A program made the translations under genes and the position numbers. From an uncultured Clostridium sp. (GTDB taxonomy: Bacteria > Bacillota_I > Bacilli_A > Acholeplasmatales > Anaeroplasmataceae): a stretch of 43,378 bases of DNA. The DNA is taken from contig CAMNHY010000009.1 of the NCBI GenBank assembly GCA_946540005.1, forward strand, positions 1 to 43,378, written 5' to 3'. Below the pieces are notes generated by a model. The model had not been told where the DNA came from. It worked only from the letters and a program-made list of their open reading frames with translations, and made no database searches. Within the stretch, counting starts at the first letter, position 1. Each line of letters begins with the position of its first letter. Shown here piece by piece: positions 34,495 to 42,543 of this stretch.

Positions 34495-34577
34495 GGACCA
34501 GGATAAGCGATTATCTCTGGAAGTCGCACACATTAATTTGTGTGCTCGGCATATAGTGGGTTAAACCCACTTTTTTA
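34495..34577 (+). ncRNA. Candidate small noncoding RNA, about 83 nt
   Basis: Bounded by a near-perfect promoter and an intrinsic terminator. Hairpin 1 is CCAG-GATAA-[GCGA]-TTATC-T-CTGG at 34498-34520, closed by a GNRA tetraloop. Hairpin 2 is GCACACA-[TTAATT]-TGTGTGC at 34526-34545. Hairpin 3 is the terminator GTGGG-[TTAAA]-CCCAC at 34556-34570. There is no start codon with a ribosome binding site followed by a useful frame. It does not match SRP RNA, 6S, tmRNA, RNase P or any riboswitch I recognise. Position is between a membrane-protein gene and the tRNA operon. Confidence 0.65.
34555..34576 (+). terminator. Terminator of candidate small RNA
   Basis: AGTGGG-TTAAA-CCCACT stem with six Ts at 34571-34576 on the plus strand. 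The minus strand has no T-run, so it serves the plus-strand transcript only. Confidence 0.85.
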
Positions 34578-34704
34578 TTTATTATATAGCTTGAATAAAA
34601 TATAAAGTTAAAAAATATGTAGTGATATGATGGCTATTTAGAAATTATATTCGAATGAGCTTTAAGTTTCATAAAAAAATAATAACATTATTAACAGTCG
34701 TAAA

Positions 34705-34740
34705 AAATAAAAAAAACACTATGTCATATGACATAATGTT
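34705..34740 (-). terminator. Terminator of tRNA operon
   Basis: Minus strand near-perfect palindrome AACATTATGTC/GACATAGTGTT (34715-34740) followed by a T-rich tract TTTTTTATTTTTT. It lies 14 bases past the tRNA-Gly CCA end. The stretch 34580-34704 is AT-rich with nothing recognisable. Confidence 0.75.
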
Positions 34741-34753
34741 GATTACTCTTTAA

Positions 34754-34827
34754 TGGAGCAGGTGATGAGAATCGAACTCACGTCAGCAGCTTGGAAGGCT
34801 GAGGTTCTACCATTAAACTACACCTGC
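34754..34827 (-). tRNA. tRNA-Gly (anticodon TCC)
   Basis: 74 nt including encoded CCA. Acceptor stem GCAGGTG/CACCTGC, anticodon loop CTTCCAA flanked by TCAGC/GCTGA, and T loop GTTCGATTC are all present. Last gene of the operon. Confidence 0.95.
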
Positions 34828-34839
34828 ATATAAAAAAGA

Positions 34840-34916
34840 TGGTCGGAAAGACAGGATTTGAACCTGCGACCTCCTGGTCCCAAACCAGGCGCTCTACCAA
34901 GCTAAGCTACTTTCCG
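34840..34916 (-). tRNA. tRNA-Pro (anticodon TGG)
   Basis: 77 nt including encoded CCA. Acceptor stem CGGAAAG/CTTTCCG, anticodon loop TTTGGGA between CCTGG and CCAGG, and T loop GTTCAAATC. Confidence 0.95.
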
Positions 34917-34976
34917 ATATGACTATTCGCATATTATAATGCTCAGTCAATGATTGATAAGATAAAAATTAATAAA

Positions 34977-35053
34977 TGGCGCGACATAGAGGATTTGAAC
35001 CCCTAGCCTTTTGGTTCGTAGCCAAACGATCTATCCAGTTGATCTAATGTCGC
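34977..35053 (-). tRNA. tRNA-Arg (anticodon ACG)
   Basis: 77 nt including encoded CCA. Acceptor stem GCGACAT/ATGTCGC, anticodon loop CTACGAA between TTTGG and CCAAA, so anticodon ACG, read as inosine at position 34 after editing in bacteria. The 60 bases between this gene and tRNA-Pro hold nothing else. Confidence 0.95.
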
Positions 35054-35060
35054 ATATAAA

Positions 35061-35136
35061 TGGCGGTTCGAACGGGGATCGAACCCGTGATCTTCTGCGT
35101 GACAGGCAAACATGTTAACCACTACACCACCGAACC
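35061..35136 (-). tRNA. tRNA-Asp (anticodon GTC)
   Basis: 76 nt including encoded CCA. Acceptor stem GGTTCGG/TCGAACC with one mismatch-tolerant pair, anticodon loop CTGTCAC between TTTGC and GCAGA. First gene of the operon. Confidence 0.94.
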
Positions 35137-35144
35137 AGCGCTCC

Positions 35145-35150
35145 ATTATA
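35145..35150 (-). promoter_or_regulatory. Candidate -10 element of tRNA operon
   Basis: Perfect TATAAT on the minus strand nine bases before tRNA-Asp. That is close to the mature 5' end, leaving little leader; no good -35 at 17 bases. A further TATAAT occurs at 35241-35246, in front of the inverted repeats. Confidence 0.4.
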
Positions 35151-35160
35151 ATAACACATT

Positions 35161-35239
35161 AGAGCCAACTTTGCAAGCCTTTTTTTATATTTTTTTGTTT
35201 TTTTTATTTTGGCTTGTGACTGGCTCTCTAACCAGTCAC
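35161..35239. repeat. Overlapping inverted repeats between aroC and the tRNA operon
   Basis: GTGACTGG/CCAGTCAC (35216-35223 and 35232-35239) forms a hairpin with an eight-base loop. AGAGCCA (35161-35167) and AAGCC (35175-35179) can instead pair with TGGCTCT (35221-35227) and GGCTT (35211-35215) across a T/A-only stretch. The two pairings share bases and are mutually exclusive. On the plus strand a long T-run follows AAGCC; the aroC message would end here on the minus strand. Confidence 0.5.
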
Positions 35240-35257
35240 TATTATACCAAAAAAAAC

Positions 35258-36247
35258 TTATTTTGTGTAGGCCTTTTTAATTAAAAATAAATCAGCCAAT
35301 GCAATAGCTACGGCATTTTCTAATACAACTGGCGCTCTTAACGCAATACATGCGTCATGTCTACCTTTAATTACTAATTCTTTAATTTTATTTTCTTTAA
35401 AATTATATGTTTCTTGTGCTTTAGAAATTGAAGCTGTAGGTTTTACAAATACATTAATAACTAAATCATTACCATTTGTAATACCACCATTTATGCCACC
35501 ATTATTGTTTGTGCTAGTTTTACCATTTTGATCAATAATTAAATCATTAAATTCAGAACCGTATAATTTTTCTCCTTCAAATCCAATACCAAATGATACA
35601 CCTTTAACTGCACCAATAGAATATAGGATATGACTTATATTTGATTCAACAGAGTCAAAGAATGGTTCTCCTAATCCTTTGTCAACATTCTTTACAATAA
35701 TTCGAATCTTTCCACCAATTGAATCACCATTTTTAAGAGCCTTATCAATTTCATTATCGAATTCTTCTTTGTTAGAATTATTATGTAAAGAAATAATATT
35801 TGATTCAAAATTATAATTAACAATCTTTTTTGCTACAACACCAGCAGCAACTATACCTAATGTTAATCTGCCTGAAAATGCTCCTCCACCTCTATAATCA
35901 TTAAATCCATTATATTTGATGTTTGCAGTATAATCACAATGTCCAGGTCTAGGATGATCAACTAAATTTGAATAGTCTGAATCATTTACATTCTCATTAT
36001 CAAATTTAATTAAAATAGGCGCTCCTGTTGTATATCCATTAAATACACCACTTAATATATGTGGAATATCTTTTTCAACTCTTGGTGTCATTCCTTTTTT
36101 TCCTGATTTTCTTCTTGATAAATCATTGGAAAAATCGTCAGCACTTAATTTTATACCTGTAGGTGTTCCATCAATTAAGACTCCAACACAATCACCATGA
36201 GATTCTCCAAATATTGAAACTTTAAATAATCTACCAAAACTATTCAC
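35258..36247 (-). CDS. aroC: Chorismate synthase
   Basis: Converts EPSP to chorismate with reduced FMN, the last step of the shikimate pathway. GESHGDCVGVLIDGTP near residues 14-29, SRRKSGKKGMTPRVE with FMN- and substrate-binding residues near 44-58, and DYRGGGAFSGRLT near 117-129 are present, and GRHDACIALRAPVVLE near the end carries the conserved RHD-like motif. Length 329 is at the short end of the family. The start is a GTG at 36247 that overlaps the TAG stop of aroE, with AAGGTGAT as ribosome binding site. Last gene of the aromatic operon. Confidence 0.95.
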   Translation of the reverse strand: MNSFGRLFKVSIFGESHGDCVGVLIDGTPTGIKLSADDFSNDLSRRKSGKKGMTPRVEKDIPHILSGVFNGYTTGAPILIKFDNENVNDSDYSNLVDHPRPGHCDYTANIKYNGFNDYRGGGAFSGRLTLGIVAAGVVAKKIVNYNFESNIISLHNNSNKEEFDNEIDKALKNGDSIGGKIRIIVKNVDKGLGEPFFDSVESNISHILYSIGAVKGVSFGIGFEGEKLYGSEFNDLIIDQNGKTSTNNNGGINGGITNGNDLVINVFVKPTASISKAQETYNFKENKIKELVIKGRHDACIALRAPVVLENAVAIALADLFLIKKAYTK

Positions 36248-37010
36248 AACAAATCACCTTCTTAATCTCATTATATATCTTTTTATAATCTAAATTATAA
36301 TTCTTATTTAACCAAATATCTTCACTCATCGCAGCTTGCATCAACAACATCATTAATCCATTATAACTATTTTTATTATAGCTCATTAATTTAGTTACAG
36401 AAGGATTAAAAATAATATCAACTATTGCTAGAGCTTTAGAAGCTTTATTAAAATCAAGAGGAGATGCATCCACATTTGGATACATTCCAACAGGTGTTGT
36501 ATTTATTATAATATCATTTGCATTAATTTCTAATTTATCATAACCAATTTCATTATTACTTGGTTTTCTTGAAACCAAATAATATGAAGCATTTAAATCT
36601 GCTAAAGCCTTTTTACAAGCTTTACTAGCTCCACCTGTACCTAGTATAAAACATCTCTTGTTATTTACATCAATGTTATAATATTTTAATTCTTCAATAA
36701 ACCCAAAATAGTCAGTATTAGTACCATGAACTTTTCCATCTTTTAAATAAATAGTATTTACAGCACCAATCTCTTTAGCATTTTCATCTATCACATCTAA
36801 ATATTTCATAACTTTTTCTTTATAAGGAATAGTTACATTATAGCCATTTACTAACCCATTTCTTAAATTATTAATATATTCTTCTATTTGATTTTCTTTA
36901 ATTTCAAATAATTCATAAGTTGCATCTATATTTTTATATTTGAACAACAAATTATGTATTAATGGTGAATAACTATGAGATAGTTTTTCACCTAGCAATC
37001 CAAATTTCAT
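36240..37010 (-). CDS. aroE: Shikimate 5-dehydrogenase
   Basis: Reduces 3-dehydroshikimate to shikimate with NADPH. The substrate motif SHSYSPLIHN is near residue 10, VTIPYKEKV with the catalytic Lys near 60, NTDYFGF near 95, the nucleotide motif GTGGASKACKKAL near 118-130, and NTTPVGMYP near 175. I start at the ATG at 37010 (256 residues), which has GAGG six bases upstream; the in-frame ATG at 37022 lies in the end of the chorismate mutase gene. The end overlaps aroC by eight bases. Confidence 0.95.
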   Translation of the reverse strand: MKFGLLGEKLSHSYSPLIHNLLFKYKNIDATYELFEIKENQIEEYINNLRNGLVNGYNVTIPYKEKVMKYLDVIDENAKEIGAVNTIYLKDGKVHGTNTDYFGFIEELKYYNIDVNNKRCFILGTGGASKACKKALADLNASYYLVSRKPSNNEIGYDKLEINANDIIINTTPVGMYPNVDASPLDFNKASKALAIVDIIFNPSVTKLMSYNKNSYNGLMMLLMQAAMSEDIWLNKNYNLDYKKIYNEIKKVICCE

Positions 37011-37011
37011 T

Positions 37012-37284
37012 TTAATCCTCATTTAATTTAGTTTGAAAATCTTTACTAACTTTTAATAAAGATTTAAAAAACTCTAAATAATATTCTTCTAATTCTTTAT
37101 CGTTTAATAAATTAATATTTTTTTCTATAATTAAATCTTCTCTATTTTTATCTAAAATTGGAAGATTATTTTCTTTTTTATATTCAGCTACAAGTCTAAC
37201 AGCTGACATTCTTCTTTTAAATATATTCATTAATTCTTTATCACACTCATTAATAATTAATCTTGCATCATCTAATTTACTCAT
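37012..37284 (-). CDS. Chorismate mutase, AroQ type, free-standing
   Basis: A 90-residue all-helical enzyme that rearranges chorismate to prephenate. The pattern LDDARLIINECDKELMNIF then RRMSAVRLVAEYKKENNLPI, with DKNREDLI following, matches the AroQ-alpha active-site helix spacing, including Arg in the first helix region, Lys in EYKK and Arg-Glu in NREDLI. The start at the ATG at 37284 overlaps the aroA stop by eight bases (ATGAGTAA). The longer frame to 37362 is only the aroA end in another frame. It supplies TyrA, encoded in the same operon. Confidence 0.88.
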   Translation of the reverse strand: MSKLDDARLIINECDKELMNIFKRRMSAVRLVAEYKKENNLPILDKNREDLIIEKNINLLNDKELEEYYLEFFKSLLKVSKDFQTKLNED

Positions 37285-38539
37285 ATTTAACAATACCTCC
37301 AAGAGCTTGATAAATCTCAAAGAAATCAGGATAACTTTTACTAACTGCATTAGCATTTTCAATAACTACATCTTCTTTTGCCACTGTAGCTAATATTGCA
37401 AATGCCATAACAAGTCTATGATCATTTACGCTTGAAACATGACCACCTTTAACAATTGTTTTACCTTCAATAACTAATGTGTCTTCTGTTTCAGATAAAT
37501 TACATCCTAATTTATTTAATTCTTCTTTAACGCATGTAATTCTATCACATTCTTTTATGCGTAATCGTTTTGCATTTACTAATCTAGACTTACCCTCGAC
37601 TTGTGTTAAAATTGCAGCAAGTGCAGGACCAAGATCAGGTGTTTGAGAGACATCGATATCTAAACAATTAAACTTATTAGGAATAGCCTTTAAAACGCCA
37701 TTTCTAAATCCAACAGTAGCACCAATTTTTTTAATATCATTAATTATTTCTTTGTCACCTTGAAGTGATTTTTCTGATAATCCTAAAATATTAATATCAT
37801 TACCTAACATATTAGCTTCAAGCCAAAATGCCGCTTGTGAATAATCACCTTCTACAATATATTCACGAGGTTTATATTTTTGAGCTCCTTTAATAATAAA
37901 TTCATTATTATTAAATTCAATATTAACTCCAAACTTCTTAAGAATATCTAATGTTAAATTAATATAACCTAAGCTTTCTAATTCTGTAGTAATTATAATT
38001 TTGCTATCTCCGTTGCATAAAGGTAGAGCAAATAACAATCCTGTAATAAATTGGCTGGAAACATTTCCTTCCAATTTATATACACCATTATGTAATTTTC
38101 CCTCTACAGATAAAGGTAAATAATGTCCTCTTGGCTTAGTATATGAAATACCATGCTTTTTAAATATATCAAAATAAGTATCGAGTGGTCTATCAACCAA
38201 TTTATTATGTCCATGAAATTCAACAGGATTTGAATCAAGTAAAGCTATAGGAATTAAAAAACGTAATGTAGAACCTGATTCATTTGCATCTATAACTTTT
38301 CCAATACGACGTGGATAAGTTCCATCTATTATTAGATAATCTTCATGTCTTTCAATATTAGCTCCAAGTCTAGACATAGCGTCTATTGTGGCTAATATAT
38401 CATTAGAATAAGCAACATTTCTAATAATAGATCTACCACATGCTAAACTAGCTGCAATAATAGCTCTATGAGCTAAGCTTTTAGATGGTGGTAATACCAC
38501 ATCACCACTTAATTTATGAGGTGTTATTCTAACATTCAT
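37277..38539 (-). CDS. aroA: 5-enolpyruvylshikimate-3-phosphate synthase
   Basis: Transfers the enolpyruvyl group of PEP to shikimate 3-phosphate. PPSKSLAHRAIIAASLACG near residues 17-35 is the shikimate-phosphate binding motif, NESGSTLRFLIPIAL near 84-98 replaces the usual NAGT, SSQFITGLLFALPL near 160-173, and LRIKECDRITCVKEEL with DHRLVMAFAI near the end. Length 420 is standard. The NES(G/S)TLRF form suggests a class II, Bacillota-type enzyme; this class often tolerates glyphosate better, which is family knowledge only. Coupled to aroB by a one-base overlap. Confidence 0.95.
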   Translation of the reverse strand: MNVRITPHKLSGDVVLPPSKSLAHRAIIAASLACGRSIIRNVAYSNDILATIDAMSRLGANIERHEDYLIIDGTYPRRIGKVIDANESGSTLRFLIPIALLDSNPVEFHGHNKLVDRPLDTYFDIFKKHGISYTKPRGHYLPLSVEGKLHNGVYKLEGNVSSQFITGLLFALPLCNGDSKIIITTELESLGYINLTLDILKKFGVNIEFNNNEFIIKGAQKYKPREYIVEGDYSQAAFWLEANMLGNDINILGLSEKSLQGDKEIINDIKKIGATVGFRNGVLKAIPNKFNCLDIDVSQTPDLGPALAAILTQVEGKSRLVNAKRLRIKECDRITCVKEELNKLGCNLSETEDTLVIEGKTIVKGGHVSSVNDHRLVMAFAILATVAKEDVVIENANAVSKSYPDFFEIYQALGGIVKYE

Positions 38540-39564
38540 TATACTAACTCCTTTAACTTCTCTTCATCTACTTTATATATACAAGTTTTTCCAACCTCAG
38601 ATATTAATATAAAAGAAACAACTCCGGCTAAATTTTTCTTATCATAAATAGTCTTAGATAAATATTTCTTATAATCATATTCTTTTGTTGGTAAATTATA
38701 TCCATTTAAGATGTCTACGACATCTTTATAAATATCTTTATTAGTAATGTTTAAATCAATACCAAATTTTATTGCCATAAGCATACCTATAGCTACAGCT
38801 TCACCATGCTTATAACCTTCCTCAAGTTCAATGATATGACCAAATGTATGACCAAAATTTAAAATCATTCTATTTCCTTGATCAAATTCATCTTCTAATA
38901 CAACTTTTTGTTTAACCTTTAATGATTCAAAAATAATATTTTCATCAATTTTTGGATGTGCCTTTAATTTATCAAATAAATCCTTATTACCAATTAAACC
39001 ATGTTTAATTAATTCACCCATACCATTTGAAAATTCTCTTTTATCTAATGTATCAAGCGTTTTAGGGTCAATTAAAACTGCTAAAGGCTGTTTAAATGCA
39101 CCAACTACATTCTTTCTACCATAAAAATCAATTCCCGTTTTGCCACCAATTGAAGAATCCATTTGTGACAATAATGATGTAGGAATTCCAATATATGGAA
39201 TACCTCTATAAATACTTGACGCAATAAATCCTGTTAAATCACCAATAACTCCCCCACCTAAAGCTATTAATAACTCGTTTCTTCTAATATCTAATTTAAA
39301 TAATTGTTCTAAGACATTAACATATGTTTCAAATGATTTAGATTTTTCTCCAGCTTCTACTATAATACTCTTAACTATAAATTCATCTTTTAAGATATTT
39401 TCTAATTCTTCTAAATATAATTTGGAAACATTTGTATCAGTAATAATATATATTTTTTTATTATGATATACTTCTTTAATATATTTTTTTGAATTTAATA
39501 ATATTCCATCTTCAATATAGACTTTATATGGATTATTTTTAAGATTCATATCAATAATTTTCAT
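38539..39564 (-). CDS. aroB: 3-dehydroquinate synthase
   Basis: Cyclises DAHP to 3-dehydroquinate with NAD and a divalent metal. EAGEKSKSFETY near 71-82, GGGVIGDLTGFIASSIYRG near 103-121, PTSLLSQMDSSIGGKTGID near 127-145 and the metal ligands in LIKHGLIG, FGHTFGHIIE and HGEAVAIGM are all visible. Length 341 is normal. It starts one base after tyrA and ends with a one-base overlap with aroA. No DAHP synthase gene is in the window, so the substrate must come from a gene elsewhere. Confidence 0.96.
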   Translation of the reverse strand: MKIIDMNLKNNPYKVYIEDGILLNSKKYIKEVYHNKKIYIITDTNVSKLYLEELENILKDEFIVKSIIVEAGEKSKSFETYVNVLEQLFKLDIRRNELLIALGGGVIGDLTGFIASSIYRGIPYIGIPTSLLSQMDSSIGGKTGIDFYGRKNVVGAFKQPLAVLIDPKTLDTLDKREFSNGMGELIKHGLIGNKDLFDKLKAHPKIDENIIFESLKVKQKVVLEDEFDQGNRMILNFGHTFGHIIELEEGYKHGEAVAIGMLMAIKFGIDLNITNKDIYKDVVDILNGYNLPTKEYDYKKYLSKTIYDKKNLAGVVSFILISEVGKTCIYKVDEEKLKELV

Positions 39565-39565
39565 A

Positions 39566-40393
39566 TTATTTTTCCATCTTCTCTCTAATTAATTTCGCAC
39601 TAACAAATTGTTCTTTTAACAATTCTTCATCATTTGTATCAAGTGCTGTTCTTATCTTTTCTAATTCAGTTACAAAATTATCTAATTCATTAATTAAATA
39701 ATCTTTGTTTGAAAAAAATAATTCAGACCATAAATCTTTATTAATTTTAGCAATTCTTGTTAAATCTCTATATGAATCACCAATAAAATTGATTGTATCA
39801 TCTTCAGTATCGCTATTTACTAATGCTACAGCAATAGCATGTGTTAATTGGCTAGTAAAGCCAATCATTTTATCATGTTTCTCTGGGCTTATGACACTAA
39901 TTCTATTAAATTCTAAATCTTTCGCTATTTCTCTTAATACTTCTATTCCTTTATCATTAACATCATCATTAACTATTAAGAAATTAGCTTTTTTAAAAAT
40001 AGTTGGATCACTATATTCAATACCAACTTTTTCACGTCCTGCCATAGGATGATGTGAGATATATTTAGCTGGTTTACTAATCTTTTTAGCTTCTTCAACA
40101 AAGCATCTTTTAACTCCACATACATCTGTAATAATTTGTTTATCATTAAATAAATTATGATATTTATTTAAAAAAGCTAAAATGTTGAAAGGATATAAAC
40201 CAATTATTATCAAATCAGATTTTGGTATAAAATCTTTAGCATCCAATGCGGCCTCATCAACAATATTATTTCTAAGTGCGTAATTAATAGTCTCGTAATT
40301 TATATCAACGCCATAAATATAATGACCTTTATTTTTTAATCCTCTTGCATAAGATGCACCTATTAATCCCAATCCTACTACTAATATATTCAT
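39566..40393 (-). CDS. tyrA: Prephenate/arogenate dehydrogenase
   Basis: Oxidative decarboxylation of prephenate (or arogenate) on the way to tyrosine. The Rossmann motif GLGLIGASYARGL is at residues 7-19, VDIN near 29 is the NAD specificity region, TDVCGVKR near 92 and the catalytic HHPMAGREKVGIE near 115-127. Length 275 is the short form without an ACT domain, so feedback control by tyrosine through ACT is not expected. First gene of the operon; the region 40394-40483 before it has a TATAAT at 40445-40450 without a good -35. Confidence 0.93.
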   Translation of the reverse strand: MNILVVGLGLIGASYARGLKNKGHYIYGVDINYETINYALRNNIVDEAALDAKDFIPKSDLIIIGLYPFNILAFLNKYHNLFNDKQIITDVCGVKRCFVEEAKKISKPAKYISHHPMAGREKVGIEYSDPTIFKKANFLIVNDDVNDKGIEVLREIAKDLEFNRISVISPEKHDKMIGFTSQLTHAIAVALVNSDTEDDTINFIGDSYRDLTRIAKINKDLWSELFFSNKDYLINELDNFVTELEKIRTALDTNDEELLKEQFVSAKLIREKMEK

Positions 40394-40483
40394 AATTACT
40401 TCACCATATATTCTAAAATTTCAATAAATATTATTTATCTTATTATTATAATAGCATTTTTTTAAATTCTTTTAAACTTACAA

Positions 40484-40511
40484 ATAAAAAAAGAACTCTT
40501 TAAAAGAGTTC
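40484..40511 (-). terminator. Terminator of the metal-efflux cassette
   Basis: Minus strand GAACTCTTT/AAAGAGTTC (40493-40511) followed by seven or more Ts. It lies 8 bases past the ATPase stop and insulates the aromatic operon. Confidence 0.88.
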
Positions 40512-40518
40512 AAATAAT

Positions 40519-42471
40519 TTAATATTTTTTTGAATTAGCACGCATCGCATTTAATATTGCGATTATAGCTACTCCAACATCACCAAATACAGAAATCCAC
40601 ATATTTGCATAACCTAGGGCTGCAAGTATTAAAATTAAGACTTTAACGCATATTGCAAATACTATATTTTCATAAACAATTCTCATAGTTTTTTTTGCTA
40701 CTTTTTTTGCACAAATTAAACTTTCTAAATCATCATGCATAAGTACTATATCACTAGCTTCAATAGCTGCATCGCTACCTACTCCACCCATCGCAATTCC
40801 AATATCTGATTTCATTATTACAGGGGCATCATTAATTCCATCCCCAATAAATGCTACAAATTCATCCTTAGACTTATTATTTATAATATTATCTAATTCT
40901 TTCACTTTATCTTGTGGTAAAAGATTTGATTTAAATTCAGTTATATTTAATTCTTCACTAACATTTTTTGCAATATTGTCATTGTCACCAGTTAGCATAA
41001 TAGTTTTTGCACCTATCTTATTTAGATATTCTACAGTTTCCTTAGCCTCTGGTTTTACTTCATCACTTATTGTAATAAATCCAATAAATACATTGTTTTT
41101 GGCAACATATACAATTGTACCATAAGAATTATTTACAGGGTATTTAATATTATATTTATCCATTAATTTATTATTACCACAAAGTATTATATCATTACCT
41201 AAATTAGCTTTTATTCCCATTCCTGAAATATCTTCTAATTGGTAATTTGAAGGAATTTCTTTTTTATATTCAGCTTTAATAGATAATGCAATCGGATGAT
41301 TAGAATCTTTTTCAGCAATGGCGGCAAGTTCTAATATTTCATCTTTTTTATCAATTGGATATATTTCTTTAATTTTAAAATTACCTTTTGTTAGTGTACC
41401 TGTTTTGTCAAATACGAATATATTTGTCTTATTGAATCTTTCTAAATGAATAGAACCTTTAATTAAAATTCCATTTCTACTAGCACCACCAAGTCCTGCA
41501 AAAAAAGAAAGAGGTACAGATATAACTAATGCGCAAGGACAAGATACAACTAAAAATGATAAAGCTCTATAAATCCATAATGAAAATGTTGACCAATTTC
41601 CATTAAATCCATTAATTAATGGTGGAACGATTGCGACAATTAATGCTAATACTACTACTATTGGAGTATAATATTTTGCAAACTTATTAATAAAGGTTTC
41701 TGATTTAGATTTTTGATTGCTTGCGTTTTCAACAAGTTCTAAAATCTTTGTTACAGTTGAATTACTAAATTCTTTAGAAGTTTTAATTTCAATTGATTTT
41801 GTTAAATTAATTGTACCTGATAAAACTTCAGATCCTTCTATAACTTCTCTAGGTAAAGATTCACCTGTAAGTTTTGAAGTATCTAATGTTGAATTTCCTT
41901 TAATAATTACACCATCTAGTGGAATCTTTTCACCAGGCTTTACCAAAATAATTGAGCCAACACTAACTTCATTTGGATCAATAACATCTATGCTTCCATC
42001 ATCTTTTATTAGATTTGCATAATCTGGTCTAATATCCATTAACTCACTTATATTCTTACGACTTTTACCAGCTGCATAGCTTTGGAACCATTCACCTACT
42101 TGATAAAATAATAATACTGCACATGCTTCATCAAAACCTTCAGGTCTATGATAATTTATACCTGTATATATACCTAGTCCAAAAGCTCCAAGTGTCGCAA
42201 CAGCCATTAAAAAGTTTTCATCAAAAACTTGTCCATGAATTATATTAATAAAAGATTTTTTCAAAACATTAAATCCTATATAAACATATATTAAGAAATA
42301 TAATGCAAAAGTTAATATCCATCCATAATCATTATTAATAATAGATGATAATCCATATGGAAACAAATTATTAAATCCTTTTTCTAATATAAGATTTGTA
42401 ATTGTAACGATTAAAAATAAAATCGATGAAATTATAATTTTCTTTAATAACTTTCTTTGTTTTTTTGTCAT
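40519..42471 (-). CDS. Heavy-metal exporting P1B-type ATPase (Zn/Cd type)
   Basis: Membrane pump that uses ATP to expel metal ions. The transport-site motif SCPCALVISVP is present (CPC near residues 311-313), phosphorylation site DKTGTLT at 355-361, TGESLP in the actuator domain, the HP motif in KDSNHPIALS, and GDGINDAP near the end. The start at the ATG at 42471 (650 residues) is set by AAGGAAGG seven bases upstream. It has no N-terminal metal-binding domain; that domain is encoded separately by the gene at 42544. The CPC with following GGASRNGILIKG and the SmtB-like repressor point to zinc or cadmium rather than copper. Confidence 0.92.
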   Translation of the reverse strand: MTKKQRKLLKKIIISSILFLIVTITNLILEKGFNNLFPYGLSSIINNDYGWILTFALYFLIYVYIGFNVLKKSFINIIHGQVFDENFLMAVATLGAFGLGIYTGINYHRPEGFDEACAVLLFYQVGEWFQSYAAGKSRKNISELMDIRPDYANLIKDDGSIDVIDPNEVSVGSIILVKPGEKIPLDGVIIKGNSTLDTSKLTGESLPREVIEGSEVLSGTINLTKSIEIKTSKEFSNSTVTKILELVENASNQKSKSETFINKFAKYYTPIVVVLALIVAIVPPLINGFNGNWSTFSLWIYRALSFLVVSCPCALVISVPLSFFAGLGGASRNGILIKGSIHLERFNKTNIFVFDKTGTLTKGNFKIKEIYPIDKKDEILELAAIAEKDSNHPIALSIKAEYKKEIPSNYQLEDISGMGIKANLGNDIILCGNNKLMDKYNIKYPVNNSYGTIVYVAKNNVFIGFITISDEVKPEAKETVEYLNKIGAKTIMLTGDNDNIAKNVSEELNITEFKSNLLPQDKVKELDNIINNKSKDEFVAFIGDGINDAPVIMKSDIGIAMGGVGSDAAIEASDIVLMHDDLESLICAKKVAKKTMRIVYENIVFAICVKVLILILAALGYANMWISVFGDVGVAIIAILNAMRANSKKY

Positions 42472-42486
42472 AATTTTACCTTCCTT

Positions 42487-42506
42487 AGTTGAACAAACGC
42501 TCAACT
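42487..42506. promoter_or_regulatory. Operator-like palindrome before the ATPase gene
   Basis: AGTTGA-N8-TCAACT, starting AGTTGAACAAA and ending CTCAACT, followed by ATT. It shares GTTGAACA and TCAACTATT with the site at 43116-43133 upstream of the arsR-family gene. It lies between the -10-like TACAAT and the ATPase ribosome binding site, suggesting separate repression of the ATPase gene. Confidence 0.6.
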
Positions 42507-42522
42507 ATTGTATAAAATTTTA

Positions 42523-42541
42523 ATAGCACTTAGTGCTATTA
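42523..42541. repeat. Perfect palindrome after the HMA gene
   Basis: AATAGCACT-T-AGTGCTATT, nine-base arms, two bases after the HMA stop codon. The following minus-strand TTAAAATTTTA is a weak U-tract, so it may be a leaky terminator or an mRNA-protecting hairpin. Confidence 0.5.
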
Positions 42542-42543
42542 AA

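Noticed and set aside
34404-34529. N-terminal extension of the small membrane protein to 34529
   Set aside because: It would cross the small RNA promoter, has no ribosome binding site, and a good one exists before the ATG at 34403.
34495-34577. Small SRP RNA (4.5S) as the identity of the small RNA
   Set aside because: The conserved SRP core with GGAAG-type loop and paired CAGG/AGCAGCC segments is absent.
35060-35284. Open frame on the plus strand across the tRNA-Asp gene
   Set aside because: It reads through the complement of a clear tRNA and an A/T-only tract; no ribosome binding site or family resemblance.
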